Position numbers and translations under genes: made by a program
The notes under the pieces: generated by a model
Database searches by the model: none
The model's input: the letters and a program-made list of their open reading frames with translations, nothing else
Told to the model about the DNA's origin: nothing
Source: Novosphingobium sp. 9U
GTDB lineage: Bacteria > Pseudomonadota > Alphaproteobacteria > Sphingomonadales > Sphingomonadaceae
Direction: 5' to 3'
Length of the DNA: 64,000 bases
NCBI RefSeq assembly: GCF_902506425.1
Contig: NZ_LR732488.1
Span: 124,001-188,000 of the forward strand
Part shown: positions 45,842 to 53,958 of the stretch, piece after piece
Layout: each line of letters opens with the position of its first letter
How positions within the stretch are numbered: the stretch's first letter is position 1

Positions 45842-46203
45842 AACAACGGCACTTCGGCGAGTTCGGGAGGGCGGGTGGGGACCGAGACGAGCACCCGGCC
45901 TCGGTCCTCGCGCACCGGAAAGGTGCGGACTGGAGCGTAAGCCGCACCGACGCAATGCCCGCTCGTCACACCGAAGCGCGCTCCGTGCAGAGGGCACATG
46001 AGCTGACCCTTGCGCATCCGCCCTGTCGAGAGCCGTGAAGCGGCATGCGGGCAGCGATCGTTGAGAGCGTGTACGACGCCATCCTCCGTCCGCGCGAGCA
46101 CGACGTGCCACGCACCTGCCTTGACGCCCAGCGGGGTTCCGGCGGCAACTTGCGCGCTCGCAGCGACGTCGTGCTCGACATGTTCGGCGAGAGCGGCAGG
46201 CAT
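45838..46203 (-). CDS. Rieske [2Fe-2S] ferredoxin
   Basis: A 121-residue Rieske protein. The cluster ligands are Cys51, His53, Cys70 and His73 (CPHAAS ... CPLHGA). Length and the lack of a signal peptide fit a soluble ferredoxin component that passes electrons to a Rieske oxygenase or P450. The start at 46203 is set by family length; the ribosome site is weak. It lies 32 bases after the 5-alpha-reductase-like gene. The two Rieske oxygenases in the window lack an adjacent ferredoxin, so this is a plausible partner. Confidence 0.87.
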   Translation of the reverse strand: MPAALAEHVEHDVAASAQVAAGTPLGVKAGAWHVVLARTEDGVVHALNDRCPHAASRLSTGRMRKGQLMCPLHGARFGVTSGHCVGAAYAPVRTFPVREDRGRVLVSVPTRPPELAEVPLF

Positions 46204-46235
46204 AGTGTATCCGGATCGCAGGCTGGCGCCTAACC

Positions 46236-47075
46236 CTAGCGCTTGGGAACGGGCAGGGGAAGGAAGCCGCGCGTTTCCGCCATGACCTTCTGGTACTCCG
46301 GGCGTACGCCCATGTGCTTGTCCTGGAAGGCCTTCCCGAGCACGCCGGTGAGCATGATCGTGTTCACCACCGGACCGATCACCGTCCACCAGATCGCCGG
46401 GTTGCCTGCGACCGCAGTCAACCAGATGCCCCACCACACCGTCGTGTTGCCGAAGTAGTTGGGGTGACGCGTGTGGGTCCACACGCCCGTGCGCAAGTAA
46501 CGGCCCTTGTTGTGAGCGTCGGCCTTGAACGCCTGAAGCTGGCCGTCGCCGACCGTTTCGAAATAGTAGCCGATGCCGAACACGATCATGCCGAGGAAGC
46601 CGATCGGGCCTATCGGCCCTTCGAAACCGCGGTTGCCGATGATGCCCCATACCGACGGGATGCCGATCAACGCAATGACCAGCGCCTGCGGCTCCATGAC
46701 GACGAAAAAGCTTTTCCACCAGTACCCGGGCGAGAGCTTGTCCTTGAACCCGAAGTAGCGCGCGTCGCCGCCGGTCGTCTTGCGATAGCCCCACCAGCGC
46801 TTGGACAAGTACCACCCCAGGCGGCAGCCGTGCAGCGACGTCATCAACAGCACCGCGGCTGCAGTGGGCGAGGCGGTGCGGGTGAGCAGGTAGGCGACCC
46901 AGGCCGCGGTGGCGTAGCCGAAGCCGTACCAGCCATCCATCATCGAGTGTGTCGGCTGGAACAGGCCGATGATCCAGATCAGCGTCACCACCAGAAAGGT
47001 CCAGGCCGTGCAGATCCAGAAGATGCCCCAACCGCTGGTCAGGTCGAAGCCGAGCCCCGTCAGTGTCGCGTCCAT
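46236..47075 (-). CDS. DUF1295 / steroid 5-alpha-reductase-like membrane protein
   Basis: A 279-residue polytopic protein. The C-terminal GVWTHTRHPNYFGNTTVWWG is the hallmark of the DUF1295/5-alpha-reductase/isoprenylcysteine-methyltransferase superfamily, preceded by about five membrane segments. MTSLHGCRLGWYLSKRWWGY is a conserved cytosolic loop. In eukaryotes the group reduces steroid double bonds or methylates isoprenyl cysteine; bacterial members are mostly unassigned. Here it is operonic with a ferredoxin and TetR. Reduction of an enone in a steroid- or terpenoid-like substrate fits the setting but is inference. Confidence 0.85.
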   Translation of the reverse strand: MDATLTGLGFDLTSGWGIFWICTAWTFLVVTLIWIIGLFQPTHSMMDGWYGFGYATAAWVAYLLTRTASPTAAAVLLMTSLHGCRLGWYLSKRWWGYRKTTGGDARYFGFKDKLSPGYWWKSFFVVMEPQALVIALIGIPSVWGIIGNRGFEGPIGPIGFLGMIVFGIGYYFETVGDGQLQAFKADAHNKGRYLRTGVWTHTRHPNYFGNTTVWWGIWLTAVAGNPAIWWTVIGPVVNTIMLTGVLGKAFQDKHMGVRPEYQKVMAETRGFLPLPVPKR

Positions 47076-47122
47076 TCCCTCTCACCCCGTGATGTCTGGC
47101 TCATCTCGAGCCTCTTGGTTAA

Positions 47123-47137
47123 GCATACTAGGCATAC
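47123..47137. promoter_or_regulatory. CRTACTA motif with direct GCATAC repeat
   Basis: GCATACTAGGCATAC holds CATACTA (47124-47130) and a second GCATAC (47132-47137). It lies between the divergent 5-alpha-reductase-like gene and the desaturase-like gene. A perfect GCAAATTTGC palindrome follows at 47138-47147. Confidence 0.45.
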
Positions 47138-47276
47138 GCAAATTTGCCGTCAATCATAGAAAGTGTCGCGTGTATCGCCGGAAAAAGGTACTGGACAGGG
47201 ATGGATCAGACATCCTAAACGTGATCAAACAAGTAAGCCTACAAACCGTTTGATTCCGGATCGAGAGGATGTTTCT

Positions 47277-48869
47277 GTGACGGCTACACACGACATCGTG
47301 GTGGTGGGCGGCGGCTCGAATTCGCTGACTGCGGCCGCCTACATGGCCAAGGCTGGCAAGAGCGTGCTCGTCCTCGAGAAGAACGATCACGTCGGCGGCG
47401 GCGCCGTTTCCACCGAGGTCGCACCAGGCTTCATTCACGACCCCCACGCCACGGGCCTGATGACCTGCTTCAGCAGTCCAGCGCTGCGCAACGACGAACT
47501 GGGACTGTTTTCGAAGTTCGGCCTCGAGTTCATCGAGTGGGAAGCGGCCTTTACAACGCTGTTCGATGATGGCTCGATCCTGGTGTCCAGCAAGGATATC
47601 GACGCAACCGCGGCTTCGATCGCGCAGTTCTCCGAGAAGGACGCAGAGGCCTATCGCCAACTCGGCCGGCGTTGCGTTACCCTGGCGCCGCTGCTCAGCA
47701 TGGGCATGGCCAATCCGCCGATGCCGTTCAACCGATTCATGGAACTCCTGGGCGGCAGCGCGCTTGGCGACGAGGTAGTTCGCAGCCTTTACATCAGCGC
47801 GTACGACATCATCTGCAGCTACTTCGAATCGACCGAGGTGCGCCTCCACCACCTCAAGTGGATCGGCGAGGCGATGGAGAACCCGGAAGCCAACGGCACC
47901 GGCATCCTCGTCTTCAACCTCTTCGCGCTGGTTCATGCCAATGGTGCCTTCGCGGTGAAGGGCGGCACGCAGCAGCTCTCGAACAAGCTGGCGCAGGCGA
48001 TTGAACACTTCGGCGGCACGGTGCGCACCAACGCGCAGGTCACCCGCGTGATTGTCTCGGGCGGGCGCGCCACCGGTGTTGAGCTTGCCGATGGAGAGAC
48101 TATCATGGCGCGCAAGGCGGTGCTCGCCTCCATCCATCCCTGGCTGCTCGGCGACCTGATTCCGGAGGTCGACCCGCGTATCGCCAAGGAAGCACGTGAA
48201 GTGCGCCTGTCGAACCACGGCGCCGTGAATCAGCAGATCTCGCTATCAGTCGAGCCGATCTACATCGGCGCAAACGATCCAATTCTCAAGAAGTCAATGG
48301 TCGTGGAATACATGCCCCGCGGCGACTTTGAAGGCATGCGCAAGATCTATGATGGGTACAAGTACGGTGAGGTGCCGCACGGTCACTTCAATCCGCTGAC
48401 CATCATCAACAGCTACATCGACAAGACGCGCGTTCCCAAGCCCGAGAACTGTGCGCTGTACCTCTATCATTTCGCGCCCATGAAGTTGAAGGACGGTGGC
48501 CTTTCGGCGTGGGAGGATTTGCGCGACGAGTATGGCGAATACGTCTGGGACGCCTTTAAGTCATACACCACCAACATCACCGATGAGCATATCCTCGGCC
48601 GGCTGATCGAGACTCCGCTCGATCACCACCGCCACAGCGCCAGCATGCAGAACGGCGATATCTTCGGCATCGGCACCGCCGGTGGCCAGATCCTTGGCCG
48701 CCGCCCGACGCCGGCGCTGGCCAACTATCGCGTGCCCGGCATCGGTGGTCTCTATCTCACGGGGCCGTTCATGCATCCGGGCGGCACGGTCACGCTCGGC
48801 GGGCGCCCGACGGCGATGGTCATGTGCACGGACATGGGGATCAATTTCAATTCGGTGTTCCATCTGTGA
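47277..48869 (+). CDS. Phytoene-desaturase-like NAD(P)/FAD-dependent oxidoreductase
   Basis: About 530 residues from GTG at 47277, with GAGAGG nine bases upstream; the longer frame from 47163 lacks a ribosome site. DIVVVGGGSNSLTAAAYMAK and LEKNDHVGGGAVS form the FAD site, and the C-terminal GTAGGQILGRRPTPAL plus MHPGGTVTLGGRPTAMV is typical of the carotenoid-desaturase/retinol-saturase family. It likely adds or saturates double bonds in an isoprenoid or polyene. First gene of an operon with a small unknown protein, a B12-binding subunit and a TonB receptor. Confidence 0.87.
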   Translation: MTATHDIVVVGGGSNSLTAAAYMAKAGKSVLVLEKNDHVGGGAVSTEVAPGFIHDPHATGLMTCFSSPALRNDELGLFSKFGLEFIEWEAAFTTLFDDGSILVSSKDIDATAASIAQFSEKDAEAYRQLGRRCVTLAPLLSMGMANPPMPFNRFMELLGGSALGDEVVRSLYISAYDIICSYFESTEVRLHHLKWIGEAMENPEANGTGILVFNLFALVHANGAFAVKGGTQQLSNKLAQAIEHFGGTVRTNAQVTRVIVSGGRATGVELADGETIMARKAVLASIHPWLLGDLIPEVDPRIAKEAREVRLSNHGAVNQQISLSVEPIYIGANDPILKKSMVVEYMPRGDFEGMRKIYDGYKYGEVPHGHFNPLTIINSYIDKTRVPKPENCALYLYHFAPMKLKDGGLSAWEDLRDEYGEYVWDAFKSYTTNITDEHILGRLIETPLDHHRHSASMQNGDIFGIGTAGGQILGRRPTPALANYRVPGIGGLYLTGPFMHPGGTVTLGGRPTAMVMCTDMGINFNSVFHL

Positions 48870-48903
48870 AGGTGGCGGCGACCGGCAGGCAAAGGACTGG
48901 GCT

Positions 48904-49173
48904 ATGAAACTCTACACCACCGACAATTCCGAGTTGATGGACATCGCCGAGATCGTCGCGGAAGGCGGCAATCTGGTCGTCACCGGTACGATCATGGGCG
49001 CGGTGCCGGTGAAAGCCGTGCTCAAGCCCGAGGACATGCGCATGGCGCTCAAGCAGATGTCGCTGCCGACGATGGCGAAGGCCGCGGCGATGCCGCTGCA
49101 GGGCACGCCCGCGCCGTGGATCCTGGGCGCCGGGCTGTTCGGGCTGTGGACGCTGTTCCGCTCGAAGAAGTGA
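48904..49173 (+). CDS. Small protein of unknown function
   Basis: An 89-residue protein. The N-terminal part (TDNSELMDIAEIVAEGGNLV) is a soluble alpha/beta segment; VVTGTIMGAVPVKAVLKPED is a strand-rich middle; the C-terminus APWILGAGLFGLWTLFRSKK is hydrophobic with a basic end and may be one membrane segment or an amphipathic tail. No family is recognised. It lies 34 bases after the desaturase-like gene and one base before the B12-binding subunit gene, so it is translationally coupled to the latter and may be a mutase-associated protein. Confidence 0.6.
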   Translation: MKLYTTDNSELMDIAEIVAEGGNLVVTGTIMGAVPVKAVLKPEDMRMALKQMSLPTMAKAAAMPLQGTPAPWILGAGLFGLWTLFRSKK

Positions 49174-49174
49174 C

Positions 49175-49651
49175 GTGAGCGAGGCAGTCGAACCAGCGAT
49201 GGCGACCCAGCAGCCCGCGCAGAGCAATGCCATCCGCTGCGTGCTGGGTATGCTCGGCTCGGACGTGCACACCAAGGGCATCCGCACGGTCGCCAGCATG
49301 CTGCGCTCGGCCGGCATCGACGTCGTGTTCGCCGGCGAGCACCTGACCATCGACCAGATGGTGGCGAGCGTGCGTGAGGCCGATCCCGCGTTCGTGGGCC
49401 TGAGTTTCTCGACCGCAGGCTACCTGGTCTACATGCAGCAGTTCACCGACGCGATGAAGGCCGCTGGGCTTGGCGAGGTCAGCATCATGGTGGGCGGTCT
49501 GGTCCACCCCGATGACGAAGCCGCATTGCGAGCGATGGGTGTCGACGGGCTGTTCGGTCCCGGCACGACCACGCCGCAGATCGTCTCCTGGCTCGAACGC
49601 GTGGCCGCCGAGAAGACGTTCAAGGATACAGCGGGCAGAGGTCTTAGCTAG
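49175..49651 (+). CDS. Cobalamin-binding small subunit of an acyl-CoA mutase
   Basis: A 158-residue B12-binding domain with the base-off motif DVHTKG (Asp30, His32, Gly34), GLSFSTAG for the second contact, and MVGGLVHPDDEAALRAMGVD with the GG turn. This is the size of small subunits of split mutases such as HcmB and IcmB-type proteins, not of the single-chain methylmalonyl-CoA mutase. It should pair with the large subunit at 52095-53756, which has no cobalamin domain. Start is GTG at 49175; ATG at 49199 is an alternative. The TonB receptor lies between the two subunit genes. Confidence 0.9.
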   Translation: MSEAVEPAMATQQPAQSNAIRCVLGMLGSDVHTKGIRTVASMLRSAGIDVVFAGEHLTIDQMVASVREADPAFVGLSFSTAGYLVYMQQFTDAMKAAGLGEVSIMVGGLVHPDDEAALRAMGVDGLFGPGTTTPQIVSWLERVAAEKTFKDTAGRGLS

Positions 49652-49697
49652 TGTGCTGAAATAATCGGCTCGCTTGAGCGGGCAACAGGGGGACAGG

Positions 49698-52076
49698 ATG
49701 AACGGCAAGATCATGTTGCTGGCGGGCGTATGCATGCTGCCGGCCGCTCCAGCGCTGGCGCAGAGCGCGCCGGAGCAACCCTCGGACGAGATCGTCGTCA
49801 CTGCGCAGCGCCGGTCGGAAAACCTGTCGCGCACGCCGGTCGCCGTGACGGTGCTCTCCGCCCAGGCCTTGGCCGAGGCGCAGATCACTCGCTCCGACGA
49901 CTTGCGGGCCGCGGCACCAGGTCTGTCGGTGCGCAGCGGTCTCAGTTCCGAGCAGCTCAACTTCTCCTTGCGCGGCAACACGCAGGACCCGTTCAGCAAC
50001 GTGCGTCCCGGCGTGATGCCGTACTTCAACGAGGTGCAGATCGGCAGCCAGAGCGGCTCCTCCGCCTTCTACGACCTGCAATCGGTGCAAGTGCTCAAAG
50101 GTCCGCAGGGGACCTTGTTCGGCCGCAGCGCCACTGGCGGCGCGCTGTTGTTCACGACGCACAAGCCCGAGGAGACGCTCGGCGGCTATGCCAGCGCGCT
50201 CTATGGCAACTACGACCAGGCCAGGGCTGAGGGGGCGATAAATCTGCCACTCTCGGGCGACGACCTGCTGCTGCGCGTGGCGGGCTTCTACTCGCGGCGC
50301 GATGGCTTCCAGCACAACCTCTTCACCGGCAAGGACGAGGGCAAGCAGCGCAAGTTCGGCTTCCGCCCAAGCCTCACCGCGCATCTCGGCCCCGACGTCA
50401 CCAACGAGCTGGTGGTCGATTACTACAAGTCCAACAGCGAAAACACGGTTGGCGTGATCTCCGGGCTGCTGCCGTACACGGGCACCGGCACGCCCTACGT
50501 CCCGGCGGCCTACCTCTACGCCGGAACGTCCACGCCGACAGCCACGCTGACCGGTCAGTGCGCCGTGCAGGGCTTCGCCGGGCTGGGCGCGTGCCCACCG
50601 GTGTCGCCCTTGGTGTCGGGCTTCTACAACGCCTATTTCGCCGCCCATCCCACAGCCGGTCTGAGCGGTGAACTGGCCGCGCAGCAGGCGCGCGGGCCAT
50701 ACGACATCAACGTCGACGGCGAGAACATCGCCGATAACCGCACGACCATCGTCACCAACACCACCACCGTCAGACTGAGCGACACCGCCAAGCTCAAGAA
50801 CATCTTCGGGCTTGTCGATGCGCACTCGCTGACCGGCTTCGAGGCGGACGGCACCGTGTTCGGCATCGCCCAGACCGGACCCAGAGGCAGCGGGCAGGGA
50901 CTCGCGGCGATCTATCACGGTGTCACCGAGGAGCTGCAACTTGTCGGCACCGCCGGGAAGCTCGATTACGTGGTCGGCGGCTACTACGCCAACGAGAAGT
51001 CGATCACCAACTTCGTGACGCAGTACTTCGACGTGGTGTTCGGCGGCGTCTCGCAGGCGAACATCTACCGCATCACGAACGAGACGCTGGCCGGGTACGG
51101 CCAGGTCACCTACCACCTGGGCGACACCGGTGTAGGACTGACTGGAGGCTTGCGCTACACCCGCGAAAAGGTCGGCAAGACGCTGCTGCCGGGCGACGCG
51201 TTCTTCGAGGCGCTTGGTCCCACACCGCCGGCGGGCTACAGCCTGGACAAGCGCCGCACGTTCGAGAACCTGAGCTGGACCCTCGGCTTGCAATACCAGG
51301 CCAGTCCGCAGCTGCTGTTCTACGCCGTCAGCCGCCGGGCCTTCCGCAGCGGGGGCTTCAACGGCCAGTCCCCTCCTGTCGAAGGCGACGGCTCGGTCGG
51401 CGGCGACCTCTACCGGCCCGAGCGGGTGACCGATGCCGAAGTGGGCGCCAAGTTCAACGGTCGGCTCGGCGCCATGCCGTTCCGGATCAGCGCTGATGGC
51501 TACTACAACTGGATCAGCGACAGTCAGCGCGCCGCATTCGCCTTCATCGGCGGCAACATCGCGACGGTCACCGTCAACGTGCCCAAGGCGCACACCTATG
51601 GCGCTGAGCTGGAGGCGCAGGTCAAGCCGATCGAGGTGCTGACGCTGGGCGGCACGTTCAATTACACCAATGCCAAGTTCACCGACCGCAACGTGTCGGT
51701 GGTCGGCGTCCCGCAAGTCTTCGATCAGGTTCCAGACACGCCCAAGACGAGCGGCGCGCTGTTCGCTGATGTGCGGGTGCCCGCTGGATCGCTGACGCTG
51801 CTGGCGCATGGCGACGCGTATCACCAGTCGGCGACAACCACCTCGCCGCGCTCGGCCAACTTCGCCGGCACGCGCATCTCGGGCTACACGACCGCCAACT
51901 TCCGCCTGGGCGTGAGCGACGAGGTTGCAGGCTGGTCGATTATCGCCAACCTCAAGAACGCCTTCAAGAAGGTCTACTACGTCGGCGGCCTGCAAGCCGG
52001 CGAGATCTACCAGGTCAACACGCTGGTGCCGGGCGAACCGCGCACCTTCACCGTCGAAGGGCGGATCTCATTCTAG
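49698..52076 (+). CDS. TonB-dependent outer-membrane receptor
   Basis: A 792-residue receptor. Signal peptide MNGKIMLLAGVCMLPAAPAL-AQ, then EIVVTAQRRSENLSRTPVAV as plug start, LQSVQVLKGPQGTLFGRSAT, and a barrel ending VEGRISF with an aromatic last residue. GGGGACAGG precedes the ATG. Same general class as the receptor at 30704 but not closely similar. It is last in the flavoprotein-B12-subunit operon. Cobalamin uptake is a possible but unproven role, since most sphingomonad receptors of this type import the substrate of the pathway. Confidence 0.93.
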   Translation: MNGKIMLLAGVCMLPAAPALAQSAPEQPSDEIVVTAQRRSENLSRTPVAVTVLSAQALAEAQITRSDDLRAAAPGLSVRSGLSSEQLNFSLRGNTQDPFSNVRPGVMPYFNEVQIGSQSGSSAFYDLQSVQVLKGPQGTLFGRSATGGALLFTTHKPEETLGGYASALYGNYDQARAEGAINLPLSGDDLLLRVAGFYSRRDGFQHNLFTGKDEGKQRKFGFRPSLTAHLGPDVTNELVVDYYKSNSENTVGVISGLLPYTGTGTPYVPAAYLYAGTSTPTATLTGQCAVQGFAGLGACPPVSPLVSGFYNAYFAAHPTAGLSGELAAQQARGPYDINVDGENIADNRTTIVTNTTTVRLSDTAKLKNIFGLVDAHSLTGFEADGTVFGIAQTGPRGSGQGLAAIYHGVTEELQLVGTAGKLDYVVGGYYANEKSITNFVTQYFDVVFGGVSQANIYRITNETLAGYGQVTYHLGDTGVGLTGGLRYTREKVGKTLLPGDAFFEALGPTPPAGYSLDKRRTFENLSWTLGLQYQASPQLLFYAVSRRAFRSGGFNGQSPPVEGDGSVGGDLYRPERVTDAEVGAKFNGRLGAMPFRISADGYYNWISDSQRAAFAFIGGNIATVTVNVPKAHTYGAELEAQVKPIEVLTLGGTFNYTNAKFTDRNVSVVGVPQVFDQVPDTPKTSGALFADVRVPAGSLTLLAHGDAYHQSATTTSPRSANFAGTRISGYTTANFRLGVSDEVAGWSIIANLKNAFKKVYYVGGLQAGEIYQVNTLVPGEPRTFTVEGRISF

Positions 52077-52085
52077 CGGCCGGCG

Positions 52086-52117
52086 CCTGCCCGTTCAGCT
52101 CAGGTCGAACGGGCAGG
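52086..52117. terminator. Hairpin between convergent receptor and mutase genes
   Basis: CCTGCCCGTTC (52086-52096) pairs with GAACGGGCAGG (52107-52117) around a ten-base loop. The right part lies in the last codons of the mutase gene. No T tract is present, so its strength is doubtful. Confidence 0.45.
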
Positions 52118-53756
52118 TGACGGTGTTGTACGGGTCGTAGGACTGGCCCATTCCCAGCCGCACCATGCCCCAGGTCTCGCCGATCGAGGCCGAGGCGAGA
52201 AACGCGTCGATCATGCCGGGCTGCATGTTGCGGCCTTCGCGAACATCCGCATGGAGGCGACGCAGCGCATTCGTGACCGACGACTGGTCGCGGTCGCGCT
52301 TCATCGCCTTGAAGCGCTCGATGTGCTCCTGGGTGTTGGCGGGATTGAAGGCGAAGCGTGGCGGGATGTGGCTGCCTTCGGCCTGGTAGCAGTTCTTGCC
52401 GACCTGTAGCCGGGCACCCGCTTCCAGCTCTTCCTCGAAGCGCAAGTTCGCCTCGTCCATCCACCCTTCGATGAAGCCGCTCTCGACGGCGTTGAGCAGG
52501 CCCATGCCTTCGACTTCGGCGAGCAGGGCGAGGGCATCGCGCTCGATACCGTCGGTCAGCGCCTCGACATAGTAGCTGCCGCCCAGCGGATCGGCGACTC
52601 GTGCGGCGCCGACTTCGTGGGCCAGGATCTGCTGCGTACGGGTCGCGATCTCGCGTGCCTCGACCGTCGGGATGGAGACCGGTTCGTCGTAAGTGCAGGC
52701 CTCCAGGCTCTGCACGCCGCCGCATAGTGCAGCAAAGCTCTGGATCGCGGCGCGGGTGATGTTGTTAATCGGCTGCTGGAAGACGAGGCTCTTGCCGGAT
52801 GTGTGGCAGGCGGCGCGAAGGCGCATGCTGCGCGCGTCCTGCGCGCCGAAGCGTTCGTGCATGGTCCTTGCCCAGATGCGGCGCAGTGCGCGGAACTTGG
52901 CGACTTCCTCGAAGAAATCGATGTCGGACGTGGAAACCCATGCGATGCTGGGCGCGACTTGGTCGACATGAAGGCCACGCGTCTGCAGGTCCTCCATGGT
53001 CTTGTTGATGATCGCCATGCCGAAAGCGATCTCGGCCGCAGGTGTCGCGCCGCGTTCGCGCAAATCGTAGGCCTGCGGCATGCCGAGCGCCCAGCGCGGG
53101 CTGTTGCGCACGCAGAACTCGACGCAATCGACGGTGGCCCGGTGCGCAAGGTCGGTCGGCACGATCCGCGTGCCCCATCCCGATAGCGTCTGCTGCAGGT
53201 GGTCGGGCATGTGCGAGCCCTGGATGTGATCGAGCGGAATGCCGCGCCGCTTCGCCATGGCGGCGCACAGCGTGTAGGCGAACAGCGTCGCGTGCCAGGC
53301 GACATCGGTGCGGGTGATGTCGATGTCGGCGAGCAGGCGCTCCATGTCGGGGAGCGAGGGCACCGAGCAGCCTTCCAGGCCGACTTCCATGCCGAACGCC
53401 GGGTGATCGGGATCGATACCCTGCTGCGTGGGCACGTCGAACACGATGTTGATGCCGGTCGATCCACCCGCGAGCGACTGGTGGATGCCCTCCAGCGTAT
53501 CCTCAGGAGCGCCGTAACCGACGATGTTGCGCAAGGTCCACATCCGGCTGCGGTACATCTTGGGATAGCTGCCGCGGGTGAAGGGATATTGCCCCGGATC
53601 GCCCAGCTTCTCGGCATAGGCAGGATCGCTGCCGGGCTGTGGGCCGTAGAAGTCGGCGGTTTCGGTGCCGCTCCACGTGCTTGTGCGCGAAAGGCTCACT
53701 TCCTGCGGATCGAGCGCTGGCACGGCAGTGTTTGCAGGGGTGATTGGAGCGTTCAT
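52095..53756 (-). CDS. B12-dependent acyl-CoA mutase, large (catalytic) subunit with altered active site
   Basis: A 553-residue TIM-barrel mutase subunit without a cobalamin domain. Start at 53756 follows GGAGAGAGGCG. PFTRGSYPKMYRSRMWTLRN and DFFEEVAKFRALRRIWA are clear methylmalonyl-CoA-mutase signatures, as is VADPLGGSYYVEALT. Aligned by eye with methylmalonyl-CoA mutase, Tyr89 becomes Ile78, Gln197 becomes Met183 and His244 becomes Asp231, while Arg207 is kept as Arg206. Ile at the first site recalls 2-hydroxyisobutyryl-CoA mutase; Asp at the His site does not fit any family I know. Substrate unknown, probably a bulky or branched acyl-CoA. Divergent from the Rieske gene. Confidence 0.9.
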   Translation of the reverse strand: MNAPITPANTAVPALDPQEVSLSRTSTWSGTETADFYGPQPGSDPAYAEKLGDPGQYPFTRGSYPKMYRSRMWTLRNIVGYGAPEDTLEGIHQSLAGGSTGINIVFDVPTQQGIDPDHPAFGMEVGLEGCSVPSLPDMERLLADIDITRTDVAWHATLFAYTLCAAMAKRRGIPLDHIQGSHMPDHLQQTLSGWGTRIVPTDLAHRATVDCVEFCVRNSPRWALGMPQAYDLRERGATPAAEIAFGMAIINKTMEDLQTRGLHVDQVAPSIAWVSTSDIDFFEEVAKFRALRRIWARTMHERFGAQDARSMRLRAACHTSGKSLVFQQPINNITRAAIQSFAALCGGVQSLEACTYDEPVSIPTVEAREIATRTQQILAHEVGAARVADPLGGSYYVEALTDGIERDALALLAEVEGMGLLNAVESGFIEGWMDEANLRFEEELEAGARLQVGKNCYQAEGSHIPPRFAFNPANTQEHIERFKAMKRDRDQSSVTNALRRLHADVREGRNMQPGMIDAFLASASIGETWGMVRLGMGQSYDPYNTVTCPFDLS

Positions 53757-53958
53757 CGCCTCTCTCCTCGTATCTATCTGGCGCAACCTATCTATCGAAA
53801 GGAGACCGGCTTGCAGGCCGCACAAATCATATGCTTTGCTGACCAAGTCCGACCTTGTATAAGCCTCCTAGAGAGGTTGACGCAATCGGCCAAGACTCGC
53901 TATCTCACACGTAAGCTGGCGCACCATAACGCCATGCCCCCGAATCTGGAGAGGCACA

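Noticed and set aside
49644..51995. A 783-codon open frame on the minus strand across the receptor gene
   Set aside because: It is antisense to a clear TonB receptor, has an Arg/Ala/Gly-rich composition typical of GC-rich shadow frames, and shows no domain.
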